This document shows, one piece after another, positions 9,117 to 17,556 of a DNA stretch of 41,565 bases. The stretch spans positions 1 through 41,565 of the forward strand of contig JAJPJT010000022.1 of assembly GCA_021324095.1 (NCBI GenBank), written 5' to 3'. Position 1 is the stretch's first letter. The number at the start of each line of letters is the position of its first letter. The notes under the pieces are model-generated. The model saw only the letters and a list, made by a program, of their open reading frames with translations. It was not told the DNA's origin and did no database searches. The position numbers and the translations under genes were made by a program. Source of the DNA: Gammaproteobacteria bacterium. Its GTDB lineage: Bacteria; Pseudomonadota; Gammaproteobacteria; Xanthomonadales; Rhodanobacteraceae.

Positions 9117-9674
9117 ATGAGCAAGCAGCGCCCCGTCATCGCGGTATTGGTAGGAAGCCTCCGCAAGGGTTCGTTCAACAAGCAATTGGCACGTGCACTG
9201 GAGAAGATCGCAGGCGATCGCGCCGAGTTTCGGCACATCGGAATCGCCGATCTGCCGCTTTACAACCAGGATTTCGACACGGATTATCCGCCGGTCTGCA
9301 AACGGCTGAAGGACGAAATCAACGGCTGCGATGCGGTCCTGTTCGTGACGCCCGAGTACAACCGCTCGATCCCCGGCGTGTTGAAGAACGCCATCGACAT
9401 CGCCTCGCGTCCGTACGGGCACAGCGCGTTCTCGGGCAAGCCCGGCGCGGTGATCGGCACCTCGGCCGGCGCGATGTCGACTGCCCTGGCGCAGCAGCAC
9501 CTGCGCAATGTCTGCGTGTTTCTGGACGTACCCCTGCTCCAGCAACCTGAAGCTTTCGTGCGCTACAAGGAAGGGTTGTTCCCGGAAGACGGCAGCGTCA
9601 CCGACGAAAGCGTGCGCAAATTCCTGGGCAATTTCATCGACAAGTATCTTCAATGGGTGGGTAAATTCGTTTAG
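9117..9674 (+). CDS. NADPH-dependent FMN reductase (ChrR/azoreductase-like)
   Basis: This 185-residue flavodoxin-like protein reduces FMN or quinone/chromate/azo-type acceptors with NAD(P)H. The FMN phosphate-binding loop is GSLRKGSFNKQLARAL (residues ~13-28). The second flavin contact is the family signature TPEYNRSIPGVLKNAIDIAS, followed by GTSAGAMST. AAAAGGAA lies just before ATG 9117. The gap from the methyltransferase gene is 78 bp, so co-transcription is possible. A stem-loop (9685-9709) follows the stop. The physiological substrate cannot be told from sequence. Confidence 0.9.
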   Translation: MSKQRPVIAVLVGSLRKGSFNKQLARALEKIAGDRAEFRHIGIADLPLYNQDFDTDYPPVCKRLKDEINGCDAVLFVTPEYNRSIPGVLKNAIDIASRPYGHSAFSGKPGAVIGTSAGAMSTALAQQHLRNVCVFLDVPLLQQPEAFVRYKEGLFPEDGSVTDESVRKFLGNFIDKYLQWVGKFV

Positions 9675-9684
9675 CCGCGACGTG

Positions 9685-9709
9685 GCGGCTGCCGCTTGGC
9701 GCCAGCCGC
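9685..9709 (+). terminator. Stem-loop after the FMN reductase gene
   Basis: GCGGCTG and CAGCCGC form a perfect 7-bp stem 10 nt after the FMN reductase stop, with an 11-nt GC-rich loop. A T-rich stretch (TTGTTT) appears about 8 nt later. It is a plausible terminator isolating prfB from upstream genes. Confidence 0.4.
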
Positions 9710-9796
9710 ACGCCGTTGTTTCCGGGCGGCGTGGTCGAGGCATGCGGCAACCGCCGCGCTTTGCTAAGATTCGCGTCTTTTCTCGGCCACCATCGC

Positions 9797-10925
9797 ATGC
9801 TCGATATCAATCCGATCCGCGCCCGCATCGCGGATTTGCGCGAACGCGTCGAATCGCTTAGGGGGTATCTTTGACTACCCGGCCAAGCGTGAGCGTCTGG
9901 AAGAAGTAACCCGCGAACTGGAAAGCCCGAACGTCTGGGACGATCCGCAGCGCGCGCAGGACCTCGGGCGCGAGCGCGCGCGGCTGGCCGAATTCGTGGA
10001 AGGGCTGGACGGGATCGACCACGGGCTCGAGGATGCCGGCGAACTGCTGGACCTCTCCGCCGATGAGGGTGACGACGCGTCGGTGCAAGCCGTTGCGCAC
10101 GATGTGGATTCGCTGGAAACGCGTGTGGGCAAGCTGGAATTCCAGCGCATGTTCGCCGGCGAGATGGATGCATCCAATGCGTTCGTGGATATCCAGGCCG
10201 GCGCCGGCGGCACCGAGGCGCAGGATTGGGCCGAGATGCTGCTGCGGATGTACCTGAGATGGGCAGAGGACCGCGGCTGGCAGACCGAACTGCTGGAAGC
10301 CAGCGACGGCGAAGTCGCCGGCATCAAATCGGCGACCTTCCGGGTCGCGGGCGATCATGCCTATGGCTGGCTGAAGACCGAAATCGGTGTGCACCGGCTG
10401 GTGCGCAAATCACCGTTCGATTCCGACAACCGCCGGCATACCTCCTTCGCGTCGGTATTCGTATCGCCGGAGGTTGACGATGACATCGACATCGAGATCA
10501 ACCCGGCCGATCTCAAGACCGACGTGTACCGCTCATCCGGCGCCGGCGGCCAGCACGTCAACAAGACCGAATCGGCGGTGCGCATCACGCATGTGCCCTC
10601 CGGTATCGTCGTGGCCTGCCAGACCGAACGTTCACAACACGCCAACCGCGATCGGGCGATGAAGATGCTGCGGGCGAAACTGTACGAAGCCGAGATGCAG
10701 AAGCGCAACGCCGAGAAGGCCGCGGTCGAAGCCACCAAGTCCGACGTCGGCTGGGGCAACCAGATCCGCAATTACGTGCTGGACCAGTCGCGCATCAAGG
10801 ATCTGCGTACCGGGGTTGAACGCACCGACACACAACGCGTGCTGGATGGCGATCTCGACGAATTCATCGAAGCCAGCCTGAAGATGGGGCTGGAAGCCGG
10901 CGCGAAACGCGCCGATGCGTCGTGA
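9797..10925 (+). CDS. prfB: Peptide chain release factor 2, programmed +1 frameshift
   Basis: RF2 reads UGA and UAA stop codons and triggers peptide release. The zero frame starts at ATG 9797 and runs 25 codons ([10 protein letters not shown]... SLRGYL) to an in-frame TGA at 9872-9874. A +1 shift on CTT (9869-9871) resumes with GAC at 9873 ([12 protein letters not shown]), so the CDS is join(9797..9871,9873..10925), about 375 residues against 365 in E. coli. The stop-codon recognition tripeptide SPF is in [11 protein letters not shown], and the catalytic GGQ is in [18 protein letters not shown] -10-like TAAGAT sits at 9765-9770 without a good -35. lysS normally follows prfB; here a four-helix-bundle gene lies between them. 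Confidence 0.97.
9860..9874 (+). promoter_or_regulatory. prfB: prfB programmed frameshift signal
   Basis: AGGGGG (9860-9865), spacer TAT, slippery CTT and stop TGA followed by C match the E. coli RF2 autoregulatory signal CTTAGGGGGTATCTTTGAC. The internal Shine-Dalgarno-like AGGGGG pairs with 16S rRNA, and low RF2 leaves the UGA unread so that +1 slippage makes full-length RF2. Confidence 0.97.
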
Positions 10926-10930
10926 AAGCG

Positions 10931-10949
10931 AGGGGCGAGGGATGAGTAG
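10931..10949 (+). repeat. Left inverted repeat bracketing the four-helix-bundle gene
   Basis: AGGGGCGAGGGATGAGTAG begins 5 nt after the prfB stop. Its reverse complement recurs at 11348-11366 with 18 of 19 matches. The ATG of the four-helix-bundle gene (10942) lies inside it, and the purine-rich AGGGGCGAGGG just before that ATG could serve as its ribosome binding site. Confidence 0.75.
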
Positions 10950-11331
10950 CGAGGGTGCTCCGATCAAGTCCTATCGTGATCTGAAAGCATGGAGGGAGGC
11001 CATGCTGCTCGCGCAGCACGTCTACGCTCTGACCGCCAAGCTTCCGCCCGATGAACGCTTCGGATTGGTGCAGCAGCTTCGCCGAAGCGCCATTTCGGTG
11101 CCGTCGAATATCGCGGAGGGCCATGCGCGTGGGGCAACTCGCGATTTCGCGCGCTTCATTGCCATTTCACGCGGTTCATTGGCTGAGATCGAGACGCAGA
11201 TCGAATTGTGTTTGAGTCTTGGCATGTTGAACGAAGGTGAGGCAGCCTCGGTTCTCGATTGTTGCGACGAAGTTGGTCGTATCCTGAGGGGTTTGCGCAA
11301 GTCACTGGACAACAAGCTTGCCAAAATTTAG
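10942..11331 (+). CDS. Four-helix bundle protein (23S rRNA-intervening-sequence protein family)
   Basis: The ~129-residue product matches the 23S rRNA IVP / S23 family (PF05635): [19 protein letters not shown], then [31 protein letters not shown], then [19 protein letters not shown], predicted as four helices. Members were first found inside intervening sequences of 23S rRNA genes, but many stand alone, and related proteins accompany diversity-generating retroelements; their role is unknown. Here it sits between prfB and lysS, bracketed by 19-bp inverted repeats. ATG 10942 lies within the left repeat; an in-frame ATG 10915 overlapping prfB is the alternative. No rRNA or reverse transcriptase is nearby. 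The flanking repeats suggest insertion as a unit. Confidence 0.9.
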   Translation: MSSEGAPIKSYRDLKAWREAMLLAQHVYALTAKLPPDERFGLVQQLRRSAISVPSNIAEGHARGATRDFARFIAISRGSLAEIETQIELCLSLGMLNEGEAASVLDCCDEVGRILRGLRKSLDNKLAKI

Positions 11332-11347
11332 CTACAGTGCGCCCTCT

Positions 11348-11366
11348 CTACTCACCCCTCGCCCCT
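11348..11366 (-). repeat. Right inverted repeat bracketing the four-helix-bundle gene
   Basis: CTACTCACCCCTCGCCCCT is the inverse of the copy at 10931-10949 (18/19). It ends 24 nt before the GTG start of lysS and so lies in the lysS leader. Together the two copies enclose about 436 bp. Confidence 0.75.
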
Positions 11367-11390
11367 GATCACTTGACCAATTTGAACCCC

Positions 11391-12938
11391 GTGAACGACA
11401 ACCCCGGCACGCAACCCGCGCAGGATGAAAACAAGCTCATCGCCGAACGTCGCGACAAGCTGCGGATCTTGCGCGAGCAGGGCGTTGCGTTCCCCAACGA
11501 TTTTCGTCCCGATGCATTCGCGGATGATTTGCAGCGCGAAACCCATGGCATCGAAGCCGATGCCTTGGCTGCGCAGCTGCGGCGCGTGAAAGTCGCTGGA
11601 CGCCTGCTGGGCAAAAGGGTAATGGGGAAGGCAAGTTTTGCACGCATCCAGGACCGTACGGGTTCGATCCAGTTGTTCCTGCAGAAGGACACGCTTGGCG
11701 ACACCTACGACGCGTTCAAGGGCTGGGATGTGGGCGATATCGCGGGCGCCGAGGGCACGCTGATGCGTACCAAAACCGGCGAGTTGTCGGTGAAGGTCGA
11801 TGGCTTGCGGCTACTCACGAAGTCGTTGCGCCCGTTGCCGGACAAGTGGCACGGATTGGCCGACGTCGAACAGCGCTACCGCCAGCGTTACGTGGATCTC
11901 ATCGTGACGCCTGAGGCACGCGACGTTTTCCAGAAGCGCTCGCGGGTCATCGGTTTCATCCGGCAGTGGCTGGAAGCCGAGCCGCGCCGATTCATGGAAG
12001 TCGAAACGCCGATGATGCACGTGATTCCCGGAGGCGCCACCGCCCGGCCGTTCGTGACGCACCATAACGCGCTGGACATCGATTTGTACTTGCGCGTCGC
12101 GCCGGAGCTGTACCTGAAGCGTCTCGTGGTCGGCGGTTTCGAGCGCGTATACGAGATAAACCGCAACTTCCGCAACGAGGGCGTGTCCACCCGGCACAAC
12201 CCCGAATTCACGATGCTGGAGCTGTACCAGGCCTACGCCAGCTACACGGAAATCATGGACCTGACCGAGGCCATGGTGCGCGAGACGGCGCGGGCCGTGC
12301 TCGGCACGACCGACCTGAAATGGGAGGGGCGCGACATCGATCTGGGCAAGCCGTTCCGGCGCTGGTCGCTGGCCGATGCGGTGCGCGAGCACAATCCGGA
12401 AATCACCGAACGCGAATTGCGCGACGTGGCTGCGCTGCGCGCACACTGCGCAAGATTGAAAATTCCGATCAAGCAGGATTACGGCTGGGGCAAGCTGCTG
12501 CTGGAGATTTTCGAAAAGAGCGTGGAAGGCTCATTGATCCAGCCGACCTTCATCACGCAATACCCGACCGAAGTCTCGCCGCTGGCGCGCGCCAATGACG
12601 CCGATCCCGAGGTCACCGACCGCTTCGAGCTGTTCGTGGGCGGCAAGGAACTCGCCAACGGGTTCTCGGAGTTGAACGACCCCGAGGACCAGGCGGCTCG
12701 GTTCCGCGCGCAGGTCGAAGCGATGCAACACGGCGACGACGAAGCCATGCATTTCGACGCCGACTACATCCGCGCGCTGGAAGTCGGCCTGCCGCCGACC
12801 GGGGGGCTTGGCGTCGGCATCGATCGATTGGTGATGCTGCTGACCGATTCGGCGTCGATCCGCGATGTGTTGTTGTTTCCGTATATGCGGCCTGAAGCAG
12901 GGACGAGGGAAGAGGGGAGAGGGGCGAGGGACGAGTGA
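11391..12938 (+). CDS. lysS: Lysyl-tRNA synthetase, class II
   Basis: LysRS charges tRNA-Lys. It has the N-terminal OB-fold anticodon-binding domain ([28 protein letters not shown]) and the class II core: motif 2 [18 protein letters not shown] and motif 3 [13 protein letters not shown]. The start is uncertain. GTG 11391 (VNDNPG) is chosen, while TTG 11373 is an in-frame alternative giving a start LTNLNPVND; neither has a clear ribosome binding site, and the longer open frame from 11259 overlaps the four-helix-bundle gene. The product is ~515 residues. The last ~12 residues ([12 protein letters not shown]), after the usual LLFPYMRPE end, are encoded by a GC-rich repeat (12913-12935). Confidence 0.95.
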   Translation: MNDNPGTQPAQDENKLIAERRDKLRILREQGVAFPNDFRPDAFADDLQRETHGIEADALAAQLRRVKVAGRLLGKRVMGKASFARIQDRTGSIQLFLQKDTLGDTYDAFKGWDVGDIAGAEGTLMRTKTGELSVKVDGLRLLTKSLRPLPDKWHGLADVEQRYRQRYVDLIVTPEARDVFQKRSRVIGFIRQWLEAEPRRFMEVETPMMHVIPGGATARPFVTHHNALDIDLYLRVAPELYLKRLVVGGFERVYEINRNFRNEGVSTRHNPEFTMLELYQAYASYTEIMDLTEAMVRETARAVLGTTDLKWEGRDIDLGKPFRRWSLADAVREHNPEITERELRDVAALRAHCARLKIPIKQDYGWGKLLLEIFEKSVEGSLIQPTFITQYPTEVSPLARANDADPEVTDRFELFVGGKELANGFSELNDPEDQAARFRAQVEAMQHGDDEAMHFDADYIRALEVGLPPTGGLGVGIDRLVMLLTDSASIRDVLLFPYMRPEAGTREEGRGARDE

Positions 12939-12999
12939 GGCTGGCCGATCGAGCGTGTTCCGGTATCCTGCTTTTTCTAGTCCCTGGCCCCTCGCCCCT
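12913..12999. repeat. Inverted repeat pair at the end of lysS
   Basis: Arm 1 (12913-12935, core AGGGGCGAGGGACGAG) lies in the last lysS codons. Arm 2 (12977-12999) is its inverse with about 20 of 23 matches, 41 nt away. Arm 1 shares AGGGGCGAGGGA with the repeats at 10931 and 11348, so all four belong to one family. In RNA the pair would form a long hairpin between lysS and yciI that could act as terminator or 3' protective structure. Confidence 0.7.
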
Positions 13000-13008
13000 G
13001 AGCTCCTC

Positions 13009-13308
13009 ATGTGGTACGCCATCACCGGCATCGATGTCGAAAACTCGCTGGACAAGCGCAAGGCCGTGCGGCCGGCGCACGTCGCGCGCCTGCAGAAGTT
13101 ATTGGACGAAGGCCGCCTGCTGCTGGCCGGGCCCTTCCCGGCGATCGATGCGGAGGATCCCGGTCCCGCGGGTTTCAGCGGCAGCCTGATCATCGCCGAG
13201 TTCGAGGACCTCCAGTCGGCGCAGGAATGGGCCGACCACGATCCTTATCGAGCAGCCGGTGTGTACCGCGAAGTGACTGTGCGGCCTTTCCGCCAGACCC
13301 TGCCGTGA
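13009..13308 (+). CDS. yciI: YciI family protein
   Basis: This 99-residue ferredoxin-like protein belongs to the YciI/YCII family, whose fold is related to muconolactone isomerase-like and dimeric alpha-beta barrel proteins. The family pattern is [20 protein letters not shown], then [20 protein letters not shown] and [21 protein letters not shown], with the conserved H/D pair in ADHDPY. The biochemical function is not firmly known. ATG 13009 follows the lysS repeat hairpin directly, with no strong ribosome binding site. Its TGA overlaps the GTG start of bolA by 4 bp, so the two are coupled; yciI-bolA pairing is common in Xanthomonadales. Confidence 0.88.
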   Translation: MWYAITGIDVENSLDKRKAVRPAHVARLQKLLDEGRLLLAGPFPAIDAEDPGPAGFSGSLIIAEFEDLQSAQEWADHDPYRAAGVYREVTVRPFRQTLP

Positions 13309-13571
13309 GTGCCGCGTCGACCGAGGACATCCGCGCGCGACTGCAAGAGGCGTTCGCGCCGACCAGGCTTGAGGTCATCGACGAGGGCCACATGCACATC
13401 GGCCACGCAGGCGAGGGCAGCGGGCACTTCCGGGTGCGCATCGCCAGCAGCGCGTTTGCCGGCAAGCCGCGCATGCAGCAACACCGCATGATCTATGACG
13501 CGTTGGGCGAATTGATGGGCCATGGCATCCATGCGCTGGCGATCGAAGCCCGTGCGCCGGACGAGCCGTAG
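13305..13571 (+). CDS. bolA: BolA family protein
   Basis: This 88-residue BolA-type protein has the class signature: DEGHMHIGH, then [30 protein letters not shown]. Conserved histidines (HMHIGH and QQHRMIY) can ligate a Fe-S cluster shared with monothiol glutaredoxins; BolA proteins act in Fe-S trafficking and stress morphology. The GTG start at 13305 overlaps the yciI stop (GTGA). The open frame continues upstream but only as a shadow of yciI. Repeat DNA and a probable terminator follow the gene. Confidence 0.88.
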   Translation: MSAASTEDIRARLQEAFAPTRLEVIDEGHMHIGHAGEGSGHFRVRIASSAFAGKPRMQQHRMIYDALGELMGHGIHALAIEARAPDEP

Positions 13572-13590
13572 CCAGATGGACAAGGAGCAT

Positions 13591-13663
13591 TTGCAAGCAA
13601 GAACGCGAAGGACGCAAAGATCAAGCGAATTCTTTCTTCGCGTTCTTGCGTCCTTTGCGGACC
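13591..13663. repeat. Interspersed inverted repeat downstream of bolA
   Basis: The left arm carries AAGAACGCGAAGGACGCAAAGA (13599-13620) and the right arm TTCGCGTTCTTGCGTCCTTTGCGG (13637-13660). They are degenerate inverted versions of the dispersed GC-rich sequence built on CGCAAAGGACGCGAAGAACG. GTCCTTTGCGGACC (13650-13663) recurs exactly, inverted, at 17401-17414 beyond smc. Confidence 0.65.
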
Positions 13664-13726
13664 AGCTGCTCTTTGGTTCCGTGCCACGGCAACGTGCCTT
13701 GCAAGTACGTGAAGTTGCTCTTCCAA

Positions 13727-13751
13727 GTCCATGATTCATGAATCAATGGAC
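13727..13751 (+). terminator. Probable intrinsic terminator after yciI-bolA
   Basis: GTCCATGATT-CATG-AATCAATGGAC is a 10-bp stem with a single bulged A, followed by AACTTTTCG. It is AT-richer than its surroundings and sits in the 284-bp bolA-smc gap, so it likely ends the upstream operon. Confidence 0.5.
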
Positions 13752-13855
13752 AACTTTTCGTTGCGCCCGGACGCGGTACTTGGCACAGTGGCGCATTCGC
13801 CCGGCGCCATCTTCGTCGGCCTGTCCCTGTTGCCGTGACACCCAACCACTGACCC

Positions 13856-16800
13856 ATGCGCCTGTCCACCATCAAGCTGGCCGGATTCAAGTCGTTCGTG
13901 GATCCGACCGTCCTGCACCTTCCCACCAATCTCACCGGCATTTGCGGCCCCAACGGTTGCGGCAAGTCCAACATCATCGATGCGATCCGCTGGGTGATGG
14001 GCGAAAGCGCGGCCAGCCGCCTGCGCGGCGAGGCGATCACGGACGTGATCTTCTCGGGGTCCTCCGGGCGCAAACCGGTCGGGCAGGCCACGGTCGAACT
14101 GATCTTCGACAATTCCGACGGCACCTTGGCGGGCGAATACGCGACCTTCAATGAGGTGTCGGTCAAGCGCAGCGTCGGGCGCGATGCGCAGTCGGACTAC
14201 TACCTGAACGGCGTGCGCTGCCGGCGGCGCGACATTACCGACCTGTTCCTCGGCACGGGGCTCGGCGCGCGAAGCTACTCGATCATCGAGCAGGGCGTGA
14301 TTTCAGACATTGTCGAATCGCGGCCCGAGCAGTTGCGCATCCATCTCGAAGAGGCCGCCGGCGTGTCGCGTTACAAGGAACGCCGCAAGGAAACCGAGAG
14401 CCGCATCAAGGCCACGCGCGAGAACCTCGATCGCGTCAAGGACGTGCGCGAGGAGGTCGAAAAACAGCTCGACCATTTGAACAGGCAGGCGCGCGCGGCC
14501 GAGCGGTGGAAGAAATTGAAGGAAGAACGGTCCTTGCGCGAAGCGGAATTGCGCGGCCTGAACTATCGCGCGGTGACCGCGCAACTCGAAGCGCATCGGC
14601 AGGTGCTGCGGGAAGCCGAGACGGCGCTCGAAGGCAAGCTCGCGGCCCAGCGCCATCTCGAAGCGGAGATCGAGCAAGGCCGCGTGGCGCACCAGGAACG
14701 CATCGAGGCCATGAATGCGGTGCAGGCCGAGGTCTACAAGGTGGGCGCCGAACTCGCGCGGGTCGAGCAGCAGATCAAGCACCACCGCGAAATGCTGGAA
14801 CGGTTGCAACAGGACCGCGAGGATTCCGAACGCGCGTGGACGGAACTGGCCGACCACATCCAGGCCGATACCGCGCAGCGCGACGAGTTGCAGGCGGCAA
14901 TCGCTGAATCGGAGCCCGAAGCCGGGCGCCTGCACGAGGCGGACGCTCTGGCCGCGCGGGCGCTCACCGAAGCCGAAGCAGCGCACGCGGCGTGGCAGCA
15001 ACGCTGGGAGATGCACAGCGGGCAGACGGCCACCACTTCGCGTGAAGCCGAAGTCGAACGCACGCATATCGACCATCTTGACCGCCAGGCGCTCGACCTT
15101 TCGCGCCGCCGCGAAGTCTTGCGCAACGAGCGCAGGAACTACGATCTCGACGCGCTCGCCGCCGCCGCGAATGGACTCACGGAACAACATGCGACCTGCA
15201 AGGCGCAGATCGAAACGCATTCGCAAAATCTTGAACGCCACAAAGCCGACGCCGAGCGCCTGCTGGGCGAGGAGCGCCAGGCGCAGACCTGGCTCGCCGA
15301 AGCCAACGCGCAGCGGCAAACCCTGCGCGGCAGGATCGCTTCGCTGGAAGCCTTGCAGCGCGCGGCGTTGGGTCGTGATCGCGATGCCGCGCGCGAGTGG
15401 CTGCAGAAGGTCGGCTTGGCCGACGGCGAGCGGCTTGGCGCGCGGCTGAAGGTCAACGATGGCTGGGATCGCGCGGTGGAAACCGTGCTGGCCGGCATGC
15501 TGGAAGCCGTGCTGGTGGACGATCCCGCGATGCATGCGAGCGAGCTTGCGGGGATCGCGAAAGCCGACATCACGTTGGTCGGCAGCGCTGAAACGTTGAA
15601 TGTGCATGCGGCGGGGACGCTGGCCGCCGAAACGAGCGGCCCGGCCGCGGCGCGCGCGCTGCTGGCGCAGGTACGCACCGCCGCATCGGTCGACGAGGCG
15701 CGCGTGATCGCGGCCACGCTGGCGCCTGCGCACACGGTGATTACCCGCGACGGCGTGTGGCTCGGTCCCGGCTTCGCGCGCGTGCGGAGAGCAGAAGGCG
15801 GCCAGGTCGGCGTACTGGCGCGCGAGCGCGAGCTGCAGGAAGCGACGACCGAACTCGCCGCGATCGAAAAGCGCATCGCGGAGTTGCAGCAGCGTCAGAC
15901 CGAAGTGCGTGACCAGCGGCGCGTGGCCGAGCAGGCGCGCGACGACGCCCAGCGCGATCTGTATGGCGCGCACCGCCGGTTGTCCGAACTCGCGGGGGAG
16001 ATGCAGAGCCGGCAGGGTCGCATCGACAGCGCGAGGGCGCGGCTCGCCGCCATCGATGCCGAGCAGGCCGACATCGAAACGGCGCTCGCGGAAAACGAGC
16101 GGTTGCTGCAGGCGGCGCGTTCGCGCATGGAAACCGCAGTCGCCAACATGGGTGAACACGAGCAGGCGCGGGTCGCGCTGGAAGCCGAGCGCCGACAGTT
16201 GCTGGAACGTCGCGAGGCCGCGCGCGCCGACGCGCAGGAAGCGTCGGATGCGGCGCATCGTCACGCGATCGCACTGGAATCCAGGCGCGTCACCCTCGCC
16301 GCACTGGAACAGTCGTTGGCCCGGATGCACGCGCAGCGTGGGCAGCTCGCGAAGCATCGCGATGAACTGGATGCCCGTCTCGCTGCGGGGGGCGATCCCG
16401 TCGCCGCGCTCGAGAAGGAACGCCAGGTATGCCTCGACCAGCGCTTGAACGTGGACCGCAAGATGGTGGAGGCACGGCGTTCGCTGGACGAATCCGCCAG
16501 TGCTTTGCAGGAGCGCGAGCAGGCGCGGCACGCCGCCGAGCAGGCCATGGCCGGTGAGCGCGACGCGCTGGAGAAATTGCGCCTGGAAGAGCAGGGCTAC
16601 CGCTTGCGTGCGGAGCAGCTTGCCGATGCGATCCGTGAAGCCGGCCTTGAAATCGAACCCCTGCTGGCGAGCCTGTCCGATGAAGTCCAGCCGGAGGCCT
16701 GGCAGGAGAGGATCGCCGATCTCGACGCCCGCATCGCGCGGCTGGAACCGGTCAACCTCGCGGCGATTTCGGAGCACGCCGAGGCCGCTCAGCGCAAGGA

Positions 16801-17362
16801 ATACCTCGATGCGCAGATGACCGACCTCACGACCGCACTGGAAACGCTGGAAAACGCGATCCGCAAGATCGATCGCGAGACCCGTGAGCGTTTCAAGGAC
16901 ACTTTCGATCGCGTCAACACAGGATTCCAGAGCCTCTTTCCGAAATTGTTCGGCGGCGGGCATGCCTATCTTGAACTGACGGGGGATGATTTGCTCGACG
17001 CCGGCGTCACGATGATGGCGCGTCCGCCGGGCAAGCGGAACAGCCACATCTCGCTGCTGTCCGGCGGCGAAAAGGCAATGACCGCCATGGCGCTGGTGAT
17101 GGCGATCTTCAACCTGAACCCGGCGCCGTTCTGCCTGCTGGACGAGGTGGATGCGCCGATGGACGAAGGCAACATCGGCCGCTTCGGCCAACTCGTGCGC
17201 GACATGTCCGAGCGCGTCCAATTCCTGGTGGTCACCCACAACAAGGCCACGATGGAAATGACGCACCAATTGTGCGGCGTCACCATGCGCGAACCCGGCG
17301 TGTCGCGCCTGGTGCAGGTGGATCTTGCCGAGGCGACGCGTTTGGCGGGCGTCGCCGCGTAA
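13856..17362 (+). CDS. smc: Chromosome partition protein Smc
   Basis: This 1168-residue structural-maintenance-of-chromosomes ATPase loops and segregates DNA, in most bacteria together with ScpA and ScpB. The N-terminal head has Walker A GPNGCGKSN (residues 31-39) and the Q-loop context TDVIFSGSSGRKP. Long coiled coils span ~170-500 and ~660-1010. The hinge lies at ~505-650 (REWLQKVGLADGERLGARL, then VETVLAGMLEAVLVDD). The C-terminal head has the signature LSGGEKAMTAMALVMAIF (~1066) and Walker B PFCLLDEVDAPMD (~1091). Start ATG 13856 (MRLSTIKLAGFKSF) is the standard Smc N-terminus, though no strong ribosome binding site precedes it. zipA follows after a repeat-filled 194-bp gap. Confidence 0.97.
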   Translation: MRLSTIKLAGFKSFVDPTVLHLPTNLTGICGPNGCGKSNIIDAIRWVMGESAASRLRGEAITDVIFSGSSGRKPVGQATVELIFDNSDGTLAGEYATFNEVSVKRSVGRDAQSDYYLNGVRCRRRDITDLFLGTGLGARSYSIIEQGVISDIVESRPEQLRIHLEEAAGVSRYKERRKETESRIKATRENLDRVKDVREEVEKQLDHLNRQARAAERWKKLKEERSLREAELRGLNYRAVTAQLEAHRQVLREAETALEGKLAAQRHLEAEIEQGRVAHQERIEAMNAVQAEVYKVGAELARVEQQIKHHREMLERLQQDREDSERAWTELADHIQADTAQRDELQAAIAESEPEAGRLHEADALAARALTEAEAAHAAWQQRWEMHSGQTATTSREAEVERTHIDHLDRQALDLSRRREVLRNERRNYDLDALAAAANGLTEQHATCKAQIETHSQNLERHKADAERLLGEERQAQTWLAEANAQRQTLRGRIASLEALQRAALGRDRDAAREWLQKVGLADGERLGARLKVNDGWDRAVETVLAGMLEAVLVDDPAMHASELAGIAKADITLVGSAETLNVHAAGTLAAETSGPAAARALLAQVRTAASVDEARVIAATLAPAHTVITRDGVWLGPGFARVRRAEGGQVGVLARERELQEATTELAAIEKRIAELQQRQTEVRDQRRVAEQARDDAQRDLYGAHRRLSELAGEMQSRQGRIDSARARLAAIDAEQADIETALAENERLLQAARSRMETAVANMGEHEQARVALEAERRQLLERREAARADAQEASDAAHRHAIALESRRVTLAALEQSLARMHAQRGQLAKHRDELDARLAAGGDPVAALEKERQVCLDQRLNVDRKMVEARRSLDESASALQEREQARHAAEQAMAGERDALEKLRLEEQGYRLRAEQLADAIREAGLEIEPLLASLSDEVQPEAWQERIADLDARIARLEPVNLAAISEHAEAAQRKEYLDAQMTDLTTALETLENAIRKIDRETRERFKDTFDRVNTGFQSLFPKLFGGGHAYLELTGDDLLDAGVTMMARPPGKRNSHISLLSGGEKAMTAMALVMAIFNLNPAPFCLLDEVDAPMDEGNIGRFGQLVRDMSERVQFLVVTHNKATMEMTHQLCGVTMREPGVSRLVQVDLAEATRLAGVAA

Positions 17363-17400
17363 GCAATCTGGCTGCTTGCGATCGAACCCAAGAGTTAAGC

Positions 17401-17517
17401 GGTCCGCAAAGGACGCGAAGAACGCAAATGAGGACAAGAGCGAAGATTGAGGCAGGATCCTCATGCGTCTTTTCTTTAGCCTTCTTCGCTCACTTTGCAT
17501 CTTCGCGAACCGATTGC
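17401..17517. repeat. Interspersed inverted repeat between smc and zipA
   Basis: The left arm, GGTCCGCAAAGGACGCGAAG (17401-17420), continues as AACGCAAATGA. A degenerate inverse (CTTCTTCGC, then TTTGCATCTTCGCGAACCG) lies at ~17482-17513. It is the same family as the copy at 13591-13663 but in opposite net orientation, so inverted copies flank smc. Confidence 0.6.
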
Positions 17518-17556
17518 TTTTGCGGTTTGAGCCTGATTTTTTGGTAAAGTCCGCGC

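Noticed and set aside
10942..11331. Four-helix-bundle gene as part of a diversity-generating retroelement
   Set aside because: No reverse transcriptase, template repeat or variable protein is nearby, and the protein resembles the stand-alone IVP group.
13782..13800. Sigma-54-like sequence TTGGCACAGTGGCGCA upstream of smc
   Set aside because: The GG and GC elements have the wrong spacing and the -12 TTGC is not matched; smc is not a usual sigma-54 target.
14303..17500. 1065-codon minus-strand frame opposite smc
   Set aside because: Antisense shadow of smc in high-GC DNA with no domain-like sequence.
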